Positions 18,689 to 28,335 of a stretch of DNA of 64,000 nt are shown piece by piece. The stretch covers positions 1 to 64,000 of the forward strand of contig NZ_CP147250.1 in NCBI RefSeq assembly GCF_017316305.2, given 5' to 3'. The position numbers were made by a program, and so were the translations under genes. The notes beneath the pieces are model-generated. The model did not search any database. It saw only the letters and a program-made list of their open reading frames with translations, and was not told the DNA's origin. Each line of letters begins with the position of its first letter. Position 1 is the stretch's first letter. The DNA is from Enterococcus sp. DIV1094 (GTDB lineage Bacteria > Bacillota > Bacilli > Lactobacillales > Enterococcaceae).

Positions 18689-18738
18689 TGAATATCTCTT
18701 CATAAGTTATTATACATGAGTAATCATTCATATGTCAA
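18689..18738 (-). promoter_or_regulatory. cadA promoter with CzrA/ArsR-type operators
   Basis: On the minus strand, TTGACA (18733-18738), an 18-bp spacer and TATAAT (18709-18714) form the promoter. TGAA-N6-TTCA (18689-18702) covers the expected start site, and a near-copy TGAA-N6-CTCA (18717-18730) lies in the spacer. Centres are 28 bp apart. TGAA-N6-TTCA is the core of ArsR/SmtB-family zinc-sensor operators. Confidence 0.7.
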
Positions 18739-18907
18739 ATGATTATATTAAAACTGCTCATTTTAAGAAAAATCCGAAAATTCATTATTTCTTCAATGGA
18801 TAAAAGAAGTTGTTTATGTAAAAGTCACGAATGGTAGAATCCATTAACAAGTCTCTTCTTTTAGCTAAAAAAATGACCAAATAAATGATGGATATCACTC
18901 GCTACAC

Positions 18908-18947
18908 AAATAAACTCTTTTGTACGATCGTACAAAAGAGTTTATTT
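18908..18947 (-). terminator. Perfect 40-bp palindrome, likely terminator of yccF
   Basis: Each 20-base arm is the exact reverse complement of the other, with no unpaired centre. It lies 9 bp after the yccF stop. The tail on the minus strand is T-rich (TTTATTTG) but not a pure T run. Confidence 0.65.
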
Positions 18948-18956
18948 AGATCTTAA

Positions 18957-19316
18957 TTATACGATTTCTGCTCCAAATGGCATCAATGCTAATCGTGCAA
19001 GTTTAAAGGATTGTTTTGCAAATGGAATACCGATGATCGTGATGCATAGTAAAATCCCACTGATCACATGCCCTAAAGCAATTGGTAATCCTGACACGAT
19101 CAGCCAAATGATATTGACGATCAAGGATACACCGTTGTTTGTATAAATGACTTCTTTACCGAAAGGGGCAAAAGACAATGAAGCGATTTTAAAGCATTGT
19201 AAGCCTATTGGTATCCCAATGATCGTGATACACCACAATACTCCAGCTAACGCCCAACTCAGTCCTCCGAGCAAACCACCAAAAATAAACCAAATAATGT
19301 TTCCGATACAACTCAT
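18957..19316 (-). CDS. yccF: YccF domain inner-membrane protein
   Basis: This is a membrane protein of 119 residues built of two similar halves. Each half has a hydrophobic helix followed by GIPIGLQCFKIASLSFAPFG or the related GIPFAKQSFKLARLALMPFG. This duplicated GIP...Q..K...L...PFG pattern defines the YccF domain. The function is unknown. GGAG lies 9 nt before the ATG. It appears to be transcribed alone. Confidence 0.85.
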   Translation of the reverse strand: MSCIGNIIWFIFGGLLGGLSWALAGVLWCITIIGIPIGLQCFKIASLSFAPFGKEVIYTNNGVSLIVNIIWLIVSGLPIALGHVISGILLCITIIGIPFAKQSFKLARLALMPFGAEIV

Positions 19317-19349
19317 TTCTTATTTCTCCATTCTAACGAAAGTCCTATT

Positions 19350-19694
19350 CTAAAATCCATTGAAATCGACTCTCTTGATTTTACGTTTTTTTGCTTCTAA
19401 CAACCACTGCTCCATAAATTGAGCAGCTATGATTCGCTCTTGGTCCCCTGCCACAAATACCGTTCTCACGAGTGTGTCAGCTTTCGGATCAGCCTCTGTG
19501 GTTTTCACTTGTCTCACTTGGCTAAAGGCAAGAATCGTTTGTTTTTCTGTCTCCTCTTGTTCTGCCACAAGTGATATATTTAGTGGATCTTTTATGTCTT
19601 CCAACATTTGTTCCTTCAAAAAACGATCATCTTGCTGTCTGATCAATTCATTGATCTTTGGTAGATCTGCTTTGGTTGCTTGCCGGATGATCAC
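19350..19694 (-). CDS. Short GNAT-like acetyltransferase
   Basis: The protein has 114 residues. The N-terminus (IIRQATKADLPKINELI) and the central beta strands (NISLVAEQ..TILAFSQVR, LVRTVFVAGD) fit a GNAT fold. The acetyl-CoA-binding Q/RxxGxG/A loop is not clear, and the length is below the usual 140-170 residues. It may be a reduced or inactive family member. The start is GTG, overlapping the stop of the upstream hydrolase (GTGA), so the two are probably co-translated. Confidence 0.55.
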   Translation of the reverse strand: MIIRQATKADLPKINELIRQQDDRFLKEQMLEDIKDPLNISLVAEQEETEKQTILAFSQVRQVKTTEADPKADTLVRTVFVAGDQERIIAAQFMEQWLLEAKKRKIKRVDFNGF

Positions 19695-20326
19695 TCAAAC
19701 CACTCTTTTCTTTTCATGACCGTTTCCATCCAACTATTCGCAATCGTTTCATGTCCGAGTACTGTCGGATGAACGCCATCATCTCCTGTATATTTTTCAT
19801 AGCCATAGGAGATCCCTAAAGAATTCAATCGTCCATCTAACGGTACAAAGACTGCTTGATATTCGTATGCTAACTGACGGATCAAATGGATCTTCGGATC
19901 AAGATCGCGACGCCAAGTTCTACGATCATCAGGTTCTGGCAAAACAAATGGTTCCATCAAGACGATTTTTTTGATTCCATTTTCAACTAAACGATCAAGC
20001 AAATAGCGATAATCTGCTTCAAATCGAGCGAGCGATTCCTTTGTCGCAAAAGCTGTAGGTTCACCTACATTGTGCCATGTATCATTAATACCGATCAAAA
20101 TCGAGACGATGTCGGGCTTTAACTCAAGGCAGTCTTTCTTCCAGCGGTTTCTCAAGTCTGCTATCTTATTGCCACCGATACCTCGATTGAAAAATACCCA
20201 TGATTTTTTTGGGTCACTTGCCGCCAATTTTGCTGCTGTCAATAGCGCATAGCCATGTCCGAGATCATCCGTTCCTCTGCCAGCATCTGTAATACTATCG
20301 CCAATGAATAAAAGTCGTTGTTCCAT
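19691..20326 (-). CDS. SGNH/GDSL-family hydrolase
   Basis: The protein has 211 residues. Block I is FIGDSITDAG with the nucleophile serine, block II has the glycine (NRGIGGNK), block III is ILIGINDTWHN, and block V is DGVHPTVLGH with the catalytic Asp and His. This is a complete SGNH esterase/lipase set. There is no signal peptide, so it should act in the cytosol. The ATG at 20326 was chosen because the family begins just before block I; its Shine-Dalgarno is weak. An in-frame ATG 19 codons upstream is also possible. The substrate is unknown. Confidence 0.82.
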   Translation of the reverse strand: MEQRLLFIGDSITDAGRGTDDLGHGYALLTAAKLAASDPKKSWVFFNRGIGGNKIADLRNRWKKDCLELKPDIVSILIGINDTWHNVGEPTAFATKESLARFEADYRYLLDRLVENGIKKIVLMEPFVLPEPDDRRTWRRDLDPKIHLIRQLAYEYQAVFVPLDGRLNSLGISYGYEKYTGDDGVHPTVLGHETIANSWMETVMKRKEWFE

Positions 20327-20428
20327 CACACACCCTACTTTCCATTCCACTTTTAGGTTATTATCCCATAGTCGTCTGCCCAAAGAAAGGAAGAATCGCC
20401 ACCTTAGTCATTTTTAATATCCTCTTAA

Positions 20429-20473
20429 ATAAAATAAGATCCACGAAAATTCAATGAACAATTTTCGTGGATC
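20429..20473 (-). terminator. Terminator of the dinG-asnS cluster
   Basis: The 14-bp stem (20438-20451 with 20460-20473, GATCCACG.../...CGTGGATC) is followed by TTATTTTATTT on the minus strand, just after asnS. Confidence 0.86.
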
Positions 20474-20483
20474 GCGTCTTATA

Positions 20484-21782
20484 TTATGGGTAAATACGAT
20501 TTAACAAACGTGGGAATGGGATAGCTTCACGTACATGGTCGATTCCTGAGATCCAAGTCACTGTACGCTCTAAACCTAAGCCAAAACCAGAATGTGGTAC
20601 AGAGCCGTATTTGCGCAGATCTAAGTACCATGAGTATTCTTTTTCGTCTAAGCCATGGTTTTTGATTTGTTCTAATAAGAAATCATAGTCAGTCGCACGT
20701 TCACTTCCGCCGATGATCTCGCCATATCCTTCAGGTGCGATCATATCTGCACAAATCACAACATCTTCTCTTGTTGGATGTGGTTTCATGTAGAATGGTT
20801 TGATTGCTTTAGGATAGTTCAAAATAAAGACTGGTTGCTCAAATGAGTTGGCAATAAAAGTTTCGTGTGGTGAACCAAAGTCATCGCCCCACTCGATATC
20901 GTCAAACCCGTTTTTCTTCAATAATTCGATTGCATCATCATATGTGATACGTGGGAAAGGTAATTTTGTATAAGTTTTCAATACTTCTTTGTCACGTTCT
21001 AATACGTCTAAAGCATACTCACAATTATCTAGAACACTTTGGACTAAAAAGGCAACGTATTGTTCTTGCACTTCTAAGCTTTGTTCTTGGTGTGTAAATG
21101 CCATTTCAGGTTCGATCATCCAGAATTCGATCAAATGACGACGTGTTTTTGATTTTTCAGCACGGAAAGTCGGTCCGAATGAGAATACTTTACCAAATGC
21201 CATTGCTGCAGCTTCCATGTATAGCTGACCACTTTGTGAAAGATAAGCTTTTTGATCGAAGTAATTCGTTTCAAATAAGTCCGTTGTGCCTTCTGGTGCT
21301 GAACCAGTCAAGATCGGTGGATCGATTTTAACGAATTGGTTGTTGTTGAAAAATTCGTAGGTTGCACGGATGATTTCGTTTCGAATCTGCATCACAGCAT
21401 GTTGGCGAGAAGAACGCAACCATAAGTGGCGATGATCCATCAAGAAGTCTGTCCCATGTTCTTTTGGTGTGATTGGGTAATCGTGGCTTTCGCTCACTAC
21501 TTCAATATTCGTGATCCCGATCTCGTAGCCGAATTTTGAACGGCTGTCTTCACGGATCTCACCTGTAACAAGGATCGACGTTTCTTGAGAAAGATTTTTT
21601 GCTGTTTGGAAAACTTCCTCTGGTACTTCGCTTTTTACAACAACACCTTGGAAAAATGCTGTACCATCTCGTAATTGTAAAAAGGCGATTTTTCCACTTG
21701 AACGCTTATTGGCGACCCAAGCACCGATCGTTACTGTTTCACCTACATGTTTTTTTGAATCGATGATTTGAATTTGTTCCAC
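20484..21782 (-). CDS. asnS: Asparaginyl-tRNA synthetase
   Basis: This is a class IIb aminoacyl-tRNA synthetase of 432 residues. The N-terminal OB-fold anticodon-binding domain ([25 protein letters not shown]) is followed by the catalytic core. Motif 2 is the region [21 protein letters not shown], and motif 3 is [13 protein letters not shown] near the C-terminus. The length and the short insertion pattern fit AsnRS rather than AspRS. The start is GTG behind AAAGGAG. It is the last gene of the dinG-ypmB-aspB-asnS order seen in many Firmicutes. Confidence 0.95.
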   Translation of the reverse strand: MEQIQIIDSKKHVGETVTIGAWVANKRSSGKIAFLQLRDGTAFFQGVVVKSEVPEEVFQTAKNLSQETSILVTGEIREDSRSKFGYEIGITNIEVVSESHDYPITPKEHGTDFLMDHRHLWLRSSRQHAVMQIRNEIIRATYEFFNNNQFVKIDPPILTGSAPEGTTDLFETNYFDQKAYLSQSGQLYMEAAAMAFGKVFSFGPTFRAEKSKTRRHLIEFWMIEPEMAFTHQEQSLEVQEQYVAFLVQSVLDNCEYALDVLERDKEVLKTYTKLPFPRITYDDAIELLKKNGFDDIEWGDDFGSPHETFIANSFEQPVFILNYPKAIKPFYMKPHPTREDVVICADMIAPEGYGEIIGGSERATDYDFLLEQIKNHGLDEKEYSWYLDLRKYGSVPHSGFGLGLERTVTWISGIDHVREAIPFPRLLNRIYP

Positions 21783-21811
21783 GTAAAATTCTCCTTTATC
21801 CTATACTATTT

Positions 21812-23005
21812 CTATTGGTTTTGACTTTTACTCTCAATAAAACGGCGAATACGGCGGATGCCTTCTTCTAGCGTTGCTAAATCTGTCGCATAACTCAAAC
21901 GGACATTTTCCGGCGCACCGAACCCTTCACCAGTCACCAAAGCAACCCCTGCTTCTTCCAGTAAGTCCTCGACCCATGGTGTGACTTGCTCATAACCACA
22001 CATTGCCAGCGTCTCTTTGACATTTGGAAACAAGTAAAATGCGCCTTGTGGCCTCTTGACCGACATACCTGGCAGATCAGCAACCAGTGGAAATACGATA
22101 TCCAGACGTTCTTCAAATGCTTGACGCATCTCTTCAACAGTGTCTTGTTCACCTTGTAAGGCTTCAACAGCCGCATATTGACTCACAGCAGTTGGATTAC
22201 TCGTTGATTGAGAAGCAATCGCGATCATGCCATCAATGATATCCTGATTACCGACTGCATAACCGATACGCCACCCCGTCATTGCGTAGGTCTTAGATAC
22301 ACCGTTGATGACGATCGTCTGTTCACGTATCTCTTCTGAAATCGATGCTATTGGAGTAAACTCATTGTCATTATAAACTAATCGGCCATAAATATCATCA
22401 GCAACTATTAAAATATCATTTTTTACTGCCCATTCACCAATGGCTTGTAGTTCTTCTTTTGTATAGATCATCCCTGTTGGATTCGAAGGAGAGTTGATAA
22501 TAACTGCTTTTGTCTTGGAAGAACGAGCTTGTTCCAATTGCTCAAGGGTCACTTTGAAATCATTGATTTCTTGACCAGTAACAAAAACAGGGGCTCCTTC
22601 TGCTAGTTTGACTTGTTCACCATAACTTACCCAGTAAGGCACTGGAATAATGACTTCATCTTCTGGATCAAGGATCGTTTGAAACAGCGCATAGAGTGCA
22701 AATTTTGCCCCATCCGTCACTATCGTCTGTGAAGATTCATAGGTCAAGCCATAATAGGTTTTCAGATAAGAAACGATTGCTTGTCTTAATTCTGGAATAC
22801 CTGCTGTAGGCGTATAATAACTGGCTTTTCCATTCTTGATCGCCTCGATTGCTGCTTCTTGGATATTTTCAGGCGTAGCAAAATCAGGTTCTCCTACGGT
22901 TAGGCTGATAATATCTTTTCCTTGTGCTTTCAATGCCTTTGCTTTTGCCGCAGTGGCTAGTGTGACAGAAGGCTCTAAGCGTTCCACTCTTTTTGACTGT
23001 TTCAT
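21812..23005 (-). CDS. aspB: Aspartate aminotransferase, class I
   Basis: This is a PLP-dependent aminotransferase of 397 residues. Visible motifs are SLTVGEPDFATPE near the N-terminus, INSPSNPTGMIY, ADDIYGRLVY and the PLP-lysine site SKTYAMTGWRIGYA. It interconverts aspartate and oxaloacetate with glutamate and 2-oxoglutarate as partners, supplying aspartate for asparagine and other pathways. It lies between ypmB and asnS on the same strand, 29 bp before asnS. Confidence 0.92.
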   Translation of the reverse strand: MKQSKRVERLEPSVTLATAAKAKALKAQGKDIISLTVGEPDFATPENIQEAAIEAIKNGKASYYTPTAGIPELRQAIVSYLKTYYGLTYESSQTIVTDGAKFALYALFQTILDPEDEVIIPVPYWVSYGEQVKLAEGAPVFVTGQEINDFKVTLEQLEQARSSKTKAVIINSPSNPTGMIYTKEELQAIGEWAVKNDILIVADDIYGRLVYNDNEFTPIASISEEIREQTIVINGVSKTYAMTGWRIGYAVGNQDIIDGMIAIASQSTSNPTAVSQYAAVEALQGEQDTVEEMRQAFEERLDIVFPLVADLPGMSVKRPQGAFYLFPNVKETLAMCGYEQVTPWVEDLLEEAGVALVTGEGFGAPENVRLSYATDLATLEEGIRRIRRFIESKSQNQ

Positions 23006-23031
23006 CCCATCTATCCTTTCGTTCTTCTTTT

Positions 23032-23535
23032 CTACACCCCGCTGATGACTTTGACTTCTTCTCCTGTTTCAAAGGAAAGCAAATAATAATTCAACTGATC
23101 ATCTGATGTTTTGGCAATGACTTCCCATACTGGTTCGTCTTGATACATCCCTAAAGAAGCTTTTTCCACTTGTTGATCAGGATGTTGCTTACTGATTTCT
23201 TTTCGGGCAGCTTCTTCCGTCAAGCCTGCTTTTTGATCTAATACCTTCACGCGCTCCCCTGATTTAGGAATGATCACTGCAATATCTTGTCCTTTATCAT
23301 TTTGTCCTGTTAATGAAAAATAAGTGGCTTCTCGAGTAAACCAATAAAATTGGTCGACTTCTTCAAGGTTCGCATATTGTTCCGCCAACTTTTTCGCCTC
23401 TTGCTTTGCTTGCGTCATTGGTCGTGTCGCACGCAGATAAAAAATAGTACTGATCACGATCACTGTCAATAAGGCAATGATCAATCCCAATAACACGCGA
23501 TTGATCGTATGTTCTTTGTTTGTCTGATTCTTCAA
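23032..23535 (-). CDS. ypmB: YpmB-like membrane-anchored protein (PepSY-type domain)
   Basis: The protein has 167 residues. A short cytosolic N-terminus is followed by one transmembrane helix (about residues 12-33, LLGLIIALLTVIVISTIFY) and an extracellular domain with two PepSY/DUF5590-like repeats. These include EEVDQFYWFTREATYFSLTGQ and LTEEAARKEISKQH. The start is TTG, 9 nt after GGAG. Its function is unknown. Its place between dinG and aspB matches B. subtilis ypmB. Confidence 0.8.
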   Translation of the reverse strand: MKNQTNKEHTINRVLLGLIIALLTVIVISTIFYLRATRPMTQAKQEAKKLAEQYANLEEVDQFYWFTREATYFSLTGQNDKGQDIAVIIPKSGERVKVLDQKAGLTEEAARKEISKQHPDQQVEKASLGMYQDEPVWEVIAKTSDDQLNYYLLSFETGEEVKVISGV

Positions 23536-23603
23536 GGACCGTCGCTCCTTCTTTTTTCATTGATGTTCATTATAACAGATTTCGAGACAAAAATAGTCCT
23601 CGA

Positions 23604-26396
23604 TTATGGCTTAATTTCTTCGTTTTTCTTTAAGAAATCATGGATGCCCTGACAAATTTCTTCAAAAGAAGCTTCTTGGATAGGCACTTTTTTAGGTAGC
23701 GCATGGATGATCCGTGCCCCATATTTTGCAGTCACCAATCGGCGATCTAATATCAACAAGACTCCCTTATCCGTTTCTGAACGAATCAAACGACCTAATG
23801 CCTGTCTCACTTTCAACGCTGCTTTTGGTAAAGATTCTTGATAAAACGGATTGATTCCTTCAGATTCTAAATACGCATTTCTTGCTTTGACCATCGGACG
23901 TTGTGGGTGATCAAATGGAAGACGCGTAATAACAACTAATTGTAACGCATCTCCTGGTAAGTCTACCCCTTCCCAAAAGCTATCTGCACCAAATAGCACA
24001 CTCATTTCAGAAAGTACAAAGCGTTTCAATAACTTCTCACGACTGCCACCGATCCCTTGCGCTAAAATCTCTCTTCCTTGTTCAAGCATCGTCAAATGCA
24101 TCCGTTGATAGACCTTTTGCAAGACATCATGGGAAGTAAACAAGACAAGGATTGGTCGTTTTTCTTGTCGAATCAATTGGTAGAGGACATCTGTGAGATA
24201 GTCGACATACGCTGTGCCACTTAATTGATTGATTTCTGGCGCTTCTTTCGGCACATAGATCCTTGCTTGTTCCTCATAATCATAAGGAGAAGCGATGACT
24301 TTTAAAGGTGTTCCTTCAATCCCTAATCGTTTCGCCAAATATTGGCGATCTGGACCTACTTTTAACGTTCCTCCTATATACAAGATCCGCTCATAGCGTT
24401 GATACCAGACAGTATTAGGAATCAATGCCGCAGTGAAATCGTGGAGGTGGAACATCGTCTGTTGAGGTGTAGCAGCCGGAACGAACCAATGGACTAAGCT
24501 TTCTTGCCAGTTCTCCAGCCATTCTTCCATAAAACTTGCTTGTTGCTCCAAGCGATCAAATAACGCATACAGGCTGGCTAGATCAACCCGCATTTGTTTC
24601 GTCCAGCTTTCTTGAAGCACCTCTACCCCTGCACGAATCCTGTCTTGCAATTCCTTTATTTCTTGGTAAAAAAGATGAAGATGGTCGATGGCTGTACTTG
24701 CCTCAAAAGATAGTTTCTCTATATCAGTTTTCGTAATCATGACTTCTTCAGGATAAGCCTGTCCTTTTTGTGGCGGGACGATCTCAAGTAACCCCTCAGC
24801 TAAAAAAAGCTGTGCTTCCCGAAGTGCGGTCAACTCTTCTTTATAGATATCCAGCCAACGCTGTCCCTCATGATTTTTAGGGAGGTACCCTTTGAAGCGA
24901 TCAAAAAGACGATCCGGTTCTTCGAATAATTGTACTTCTTTATTAAAATAGCTCAAACTAAACCGTTGATCATTGACTTTTTCTGCAATTTCAGGCAGAT
25001 GATGTGCTTCATCGATCAATAAATAGGGACTCTCAGGTAACAAAGGTGTTTTTCTTTGCGTTTCTTGGACTAAGAAAGCATGATTGACAATCAAAAAGTT
25101 ACTCTCTTTGATTTGTCTATGCAAAAAGCGGATAAAATCTTGTTCGTAAAATGCTTGTTTTTTTGCTAAAAAATCGATGCCGCGATGGGAGACATCTGTA
25201 AAAAATGAATGATTCAAGTTCGTTAAATGTAATTCATCTAAATCCCCAGTTTTCGTTTGCGTCAGCCAGACAAGAACAGTCATTTGGTAAAGGGCATACT
25301 GTTTTTGTTCTTTCGGTTCAAGTAGCGTCGCTTTAAAACGTTGCAGATCAAGGTAATGGCGATAGCTTTTGATGATTGTGGCTTGGATCGGCTGGTCGAA
25401 TAATTGATTCAGCAAGGGAATATCTTTTTCCATGATCTGCTCTTGTAAAACAAGGGAGACCGTACTGATCACCACCGGCTTCTCGGGTGTAGCGAGATAG
25501 CTGAGCGGCAACAAATAGCCAATCGTTTTTCCCATACCAGTTGCTGCTTCGATCATCAAATTTTTTGATTCATCTTTGGTAAAATGATCGTAAACAACAT
25601 TCATCAAGCGATTTTGTTCTTTCCGATACATCAATGTTTTGCCAAATATTTTTTCTTTTGCCTGTTTTTTTCTTGGATATTCTTTTTGACCGTAATAGAC
25701 TTCTGAAAATAATTCGACTTCTTTTTTTTGTAAAGCGATCCCTTCGACGATTTCTAATTCGTCCGATAACGGGGCTGGCTGTTCTCTCATTTCATTGGTG
25801 ATTTGTTCGATGAATAGCTTGGTATCCATTCCAGTATGATTGCTTAACTTCACGATTTGTTCCAATGTCACTAAAGGTAGCTGGCGCATTCGTTCTTCAA
25901 TCAATAAAAGCAATTGTGCGGTGACTTCAGCATCACTATCAGCTTGATGAGGATTGTCATGGATAAAGCCCAGGCTTTCTGACAAATCAGCTAAACGAAA
26001 GCTTGGCTCAGTCGGCAAGAATATTTGCGCCAACTCAACGGTATCGATACCAGGTATCTTTAATTTTGGTACACCACAACGAGCTAATTCATGGTTCAAA
26101 AACTGATAATCAAAATAAATATTGTGCGCCACGAAAATGGTATCCGCTAGAAGGGTGTAAATCGTTTGTGCTACATCTTCAAAATAAGGTGAACGATGAA
26201 CACGTTGATTGGTGATCCCTGTCAAATTCTGGATCTGTTTTGAGATTTTACGTCCAGGATTGATATCCATAGAATAACGAGAAGTGATCCGCCCATCTTC
26301 AATCATGACACATCCAAATTGGATAATGCGATCTTCTTTTGGATTTGTCCCAGTCGTCTCAATATCGACGACTGCATAAGTTTTCGGTTTCAACAT
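23604..26396 (-). CDS. dinG: DinG-family exonuclease/helicase
   Basis: The protein has 930 residues. The N-terminal DEDD 3'-5' exonuclease domain (about residues 5-165) shows VDIETTGTNP, HNIYFDYQFL and HQADSDAEVT. The helicase part has Walker A AATGMGKT (about residue 280) and the DEAH box LIDEAHHLPE. C-terminal motifs include FGADSFWEGVDLPG and VRQALGRLIRSETDKG. The cysteine set of the E. coli DinG iron-sulphur cluster is not apparent, as in B. subtilis-type DinG. It likely acts on single-stranded DNA in repair. GAGG lies before the ATG. Confidence 0.92.
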   Translation of the reverse strand: MLKPKTYAVVDIETTGTNPKEDRIIQFGCVMIEDGRITSRYSMDINPGRKISKQIQNLTGITNQRVHRSPYFEDVAQTIYTLLADTIFVAHNIYFDYQFLNHELARCGVPKLKIPGIDTVELAQIFLPTEPSFRLADLSESLGFIHDNPHQADSDAEVTAQLLLLIEERMRQLPLVTLEQIVKLSNHTGMDTKLFIEQITNEMREQPAPLSDELEIVEGIALQKKEVELFSEVYYGQKEYPRKKQAKEKIFGKTLMYRKEQNRLMNVVYDHFTKDESKNLMIEAATGMGKTIGYLLPLSYLATPEKPVVISTVSLVLQEQIMEKDIPLLNQLFDQPIQATIIKSYRHYLDLQRFKATLLEPKEQKQYALYQMTVLVWLTQTKTGDLDELHLTNLNHSFFTDVSHRGIDFLAKKQAFYEQDFIRFLHRQIKESNFLIVNHAFLVQETQRKTPLLPESPYLLIDEAHHLPEIAEKVNDQRFSLSYFNKEVQLFEEPDRLFDRFKGYLPKNHEGQRWLDIYKEELTALREAQLFLAEGLLEIVPPQKGQAYPEEVMITKTDIEKLSFEASTAIDHLHLFYQEIKELQDRIRAGVEVLQESWTKQMRVDLASLYALFDRLEQQASFMEEWLENWQESLVHWFVPAATPQQTMFHLHDFTAALIPNTVWYQRYERILYIGGTLKVGPDRQYLAKRLGIEGTPLKVIASPYDYEEQARIYVPKEAPEINQLSGTAYVDYLTDVLYQLIRQEKRPILVLFTSHDVLQKVYQRMHLTMLEQGREILAQGIGGSREKLLKRFVLSEMSVLFGADSFWEGVDLPGDALQLVVITRLPFDHPQRPMVKARNAYLESEGINPFYQESLPKAALKVRQALGRLIRSETDKGVLLILDRRLVTAKYGARIIHALPKKVPIQEASFEEICQGIHDFLKKNEEIKP

Positions 26397-26618
26397 AGCT
26401 TCCTCTTCTCTTCCCTCAAGTCTTCTTTTGAAATTATACTACAAATCACCTAAAAATTCTTAGGAAATCAACCTCAAACAAACGCCTAGACGATCAATTG
26501 CCCTCTAAAGAAAACAATGCGTGGGTGTTATACCTTCTATTTCTCCACGACTCAGAGGTAATTTATCCCTCTTGTATTCCTTAGTTAGACAGAGTCTAAC
26601 AGTGAATAAGCAGAAAAC

Positions 26619-26660
26619 ACAAAAAAGCCCAGACCGCTAGAAACTAGCAGACTGGACTTT
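26619..26660 (-). terminator. Terminator of cspA
   Basis: A long imperfect stem (CTAGC.../...GCTAG core, loop TTT) extends to AAAGTCC/GGGCTTT and is followed by T on the minus strand. Confidence 0.85.
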
Positions 26661-26678
26661 TATTTAGTAGTGGGTTAA

Positions 26679-26879
26679 TTAAGCTTTAACAACGTTAGTT
26701 GCTTGAGGGCCACGTTGACCTTCTTCAACATCGAAGTTTACTGTTTGGCCTTCTTCTAAAGTTTTGAATCCATCACCTTGGATAGCTGAGAAATGAACGA
26801 ATACATCGTTTCCGTTTTCTGCTGTAATGAAACCGAAACCTTTTTCTGAGTTAAACCATTTCACTGTACCTGTTTCCAT
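26679..26879 (-). CDS. cspA: Cold-shock protein, CspA family
   Basis: This is a protein of 66 residues that consists of one cold-shock domain. RNP1 is KGFGFI and RNP2 is VFVHFS, both intact, and the opening [14 protein letters not shown] is canonical. It binds single-stranded RNA and DNA and acts as an RNA chaperone. AAGGAGG lies before the ATG. A promoter about 115 bp upstream gives a long untranslated leader, common for cold-shock genes. Confidence 0.96.
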   Translation of the reverse strand: METGTVKWFNSEKGFGFITAENGNDVFVHFSAIQGDGFKTLEEGQTVNFDVEEGQRGPQATNVVKA

Positions 26880-27159
26880 AATAAAAATCCTCCTTGTGTA
26901 TCAAACACATATTTTGCAATTACTTGAATGGTGAATATCTGGAAGATGTTTATTTGAAACAAGCTACCAAGATTACCGAACAAAAACTACATAATTATTG
27001 TAGCACATTAATTACAGTTTAGCTAGTAAATTTTCGACTTTTTTTATTTTTTCTTCATTCTTTTGCTTATTTTCCAAAAAAAAACGAACGTTTTGAATTT
27101 ATGGCAATAAAAAATTCAGTTTTAAAATAACCGTGCCTCCGACTGAAGCTCTTCGAAAA
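26880..27159 (-). promoter_or_regulatory. cspA leader and promoter region
   Basis: An extended -10 (TGCTACAAT, hexamer 26997-27002) lies about 115 bp before the ATG, leaving an untranslated leader of about 110 nt. The rest of the gap up to 27159 is AT-rich and shows no gene. Confidence 0.6.
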
Positions 27160-27206
27160 ATAAGAAAAGCCATGAAATCAAATGAATGATCTCATGACTT
27201 TTCTTT
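27160..27206 (-). terminator. Terminator of the baeRF-like gene
   Basis: The stem AGAAAAG.CATGA/TCATG.CTTTTCT is followed by TTATTTTT on the minus strand, just past the stop at 27229. Confidence 0.8.
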
Positions 27207-27228
27207 TGTAAGTGTACTGGACTAGGAC

Positions 27229-28335
27229 CTAATAACGCAAGATTGCAGTCAGGCTCTTTTCGTCTGGAGCGTCTTTTTGATCCAGAATAAAGACTTGTCC
27301 GCCATTCGTGATCACGTCATCCGCAAGTTGGTTCAATACTTGGCGACGATCATATTCCGTTTCTGGATCTTCACCAAATCCGTTAGTAAGATTAGATGTA
27401 GCGATAAATAAGTGGGAAAGTTTCCCTTCTTTTGCTGCCGGCACGATATCGACCAATTGATCGAGGAATTTTTTATCCAATAACTGGTTGTAGCTGCTTG
27501 CTTCATTCGCTGCTAGTTGTTCCGATAATTTTTTACTACCTGCTTCAATTTCTTTTAATGAAAGTTGGGCAGGTGAAGCGGAGATGGCAACATCTGAGCG
27601 GAAATAAGGATTTTTTGCTACTTTTTTGAACATGGTTTGATTCTCAGGTAAAGCGTATAAGAAAATCGGCCATTTCTCAGGATTATCAAATGTATCTCTG
27701 AGGAATTCATCGACCGCTTGATAATAGTTGACCCAGTCGATCTCCACTTCCTCGTCTTTCGGGTTCACACCATGGAAATTCGATCCTTCACTTCCATTTG
27801 AAGAATAATTGATCCCTCCACCTGTCAGCTCAGACCCTAATGCAGTGACCACATCTGTTGGTGCGCCTTCTGGCAGATCAATTTCTTTGATTTGTTTGTT
27901 GCTTACTTCGTAAAGCTTCATCGAGTCACGATTCAATCCTAGTAAATAGTATGAGTAATTAAACTGTCCATTTTTGATGATCGCTAATAAGTAAGGAAGA
28001 TCACTTACATAATATTGATCGTCTACCGCAATACTCAAACGATGAACAATCGTACTGTCTGTAGACAAAATGACGGCAACACTTGCAGTGGCACTACGCC
28101 AAAATGAAGCATCTTCTAATAGTTGATCGATCTTTTTTTGAAAGATTGACCAATCATGCTCCGCATATTTCTTTTCAAAACGTTTTTTTGCTTCTTTTGC
28201 AAAGTTCTTGAATTTGATCTGATCTTTTTCCACATCTTGATGTGCAACGTGAGTATTTAGCATAATAGTAATAAATGGTCCTTTGACACCTTCTGAAGTC
28301 AGTTGTGACAGTAACGCTCTATCCTTTTTCGCCAT
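27229..28335 (-). CDS. Bacterial archaeo-eukaryotic release-factor-like protein (baeRF)
   Basis: The protein has 368 residues. The N-terminal part (GPFITIMLNTHVAHQDVEKDQIKFKNFAKEA) and the central YYLLGLNRDSMKLYEVSN resemble the baeRF families, bacterial relatives of eRF1/aRF1. The C-terminal third (LSHLFIATSN...DDVITNGGQVFIL) matches their eL30-like domain. No GGQ release motif is visible. Such proteins are suggested to act on ribosomes, but a role is not established. It is monocistronic. AGGAGGGG lies before the ATG. Confidence 0.6.
   Translation of the reverse strand: MAKKDRALLSQLTSEGVKGPFITIMLNTHVAHQDVEKDQIKFKNFAKEAKKRFEKKYAEHDWSIFQKKIDQLLEDASFWRSATASVAVILSTDSTIVHRLSIAVDDQYYVSDLPYLLAIIKNGQFNYSYYLLGLNRDSMKLYEVSNKQIKEIDLPEGAPTDVVTALGSELTGGGINYSSNGSEGSNFHGVNPKDEEVEIDWVNYYQAVDEFLRDTFDNPEKWPIFLYALPENQTMFKKVAKNPYFRSDVAISASPAQLSLKEIEAGSKKLSEQLAANEASSYNQLLDKKFLDQLVDIVPAAKEGKLSHLFIATSNLTNGFGEDPETEYDRRQVLNQLADDVITNGGQVFILDQKDAPDEKSLTAILRY

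Noticed and set aside
26584..26600. Small inverted repeat GTTAGAC-AGA-GTCTAAC downstream of the cspA terminator
   Set aside because: It is short, has a 3-nt loop and no T run, and its position past an efficient terminator suggests no clear role.
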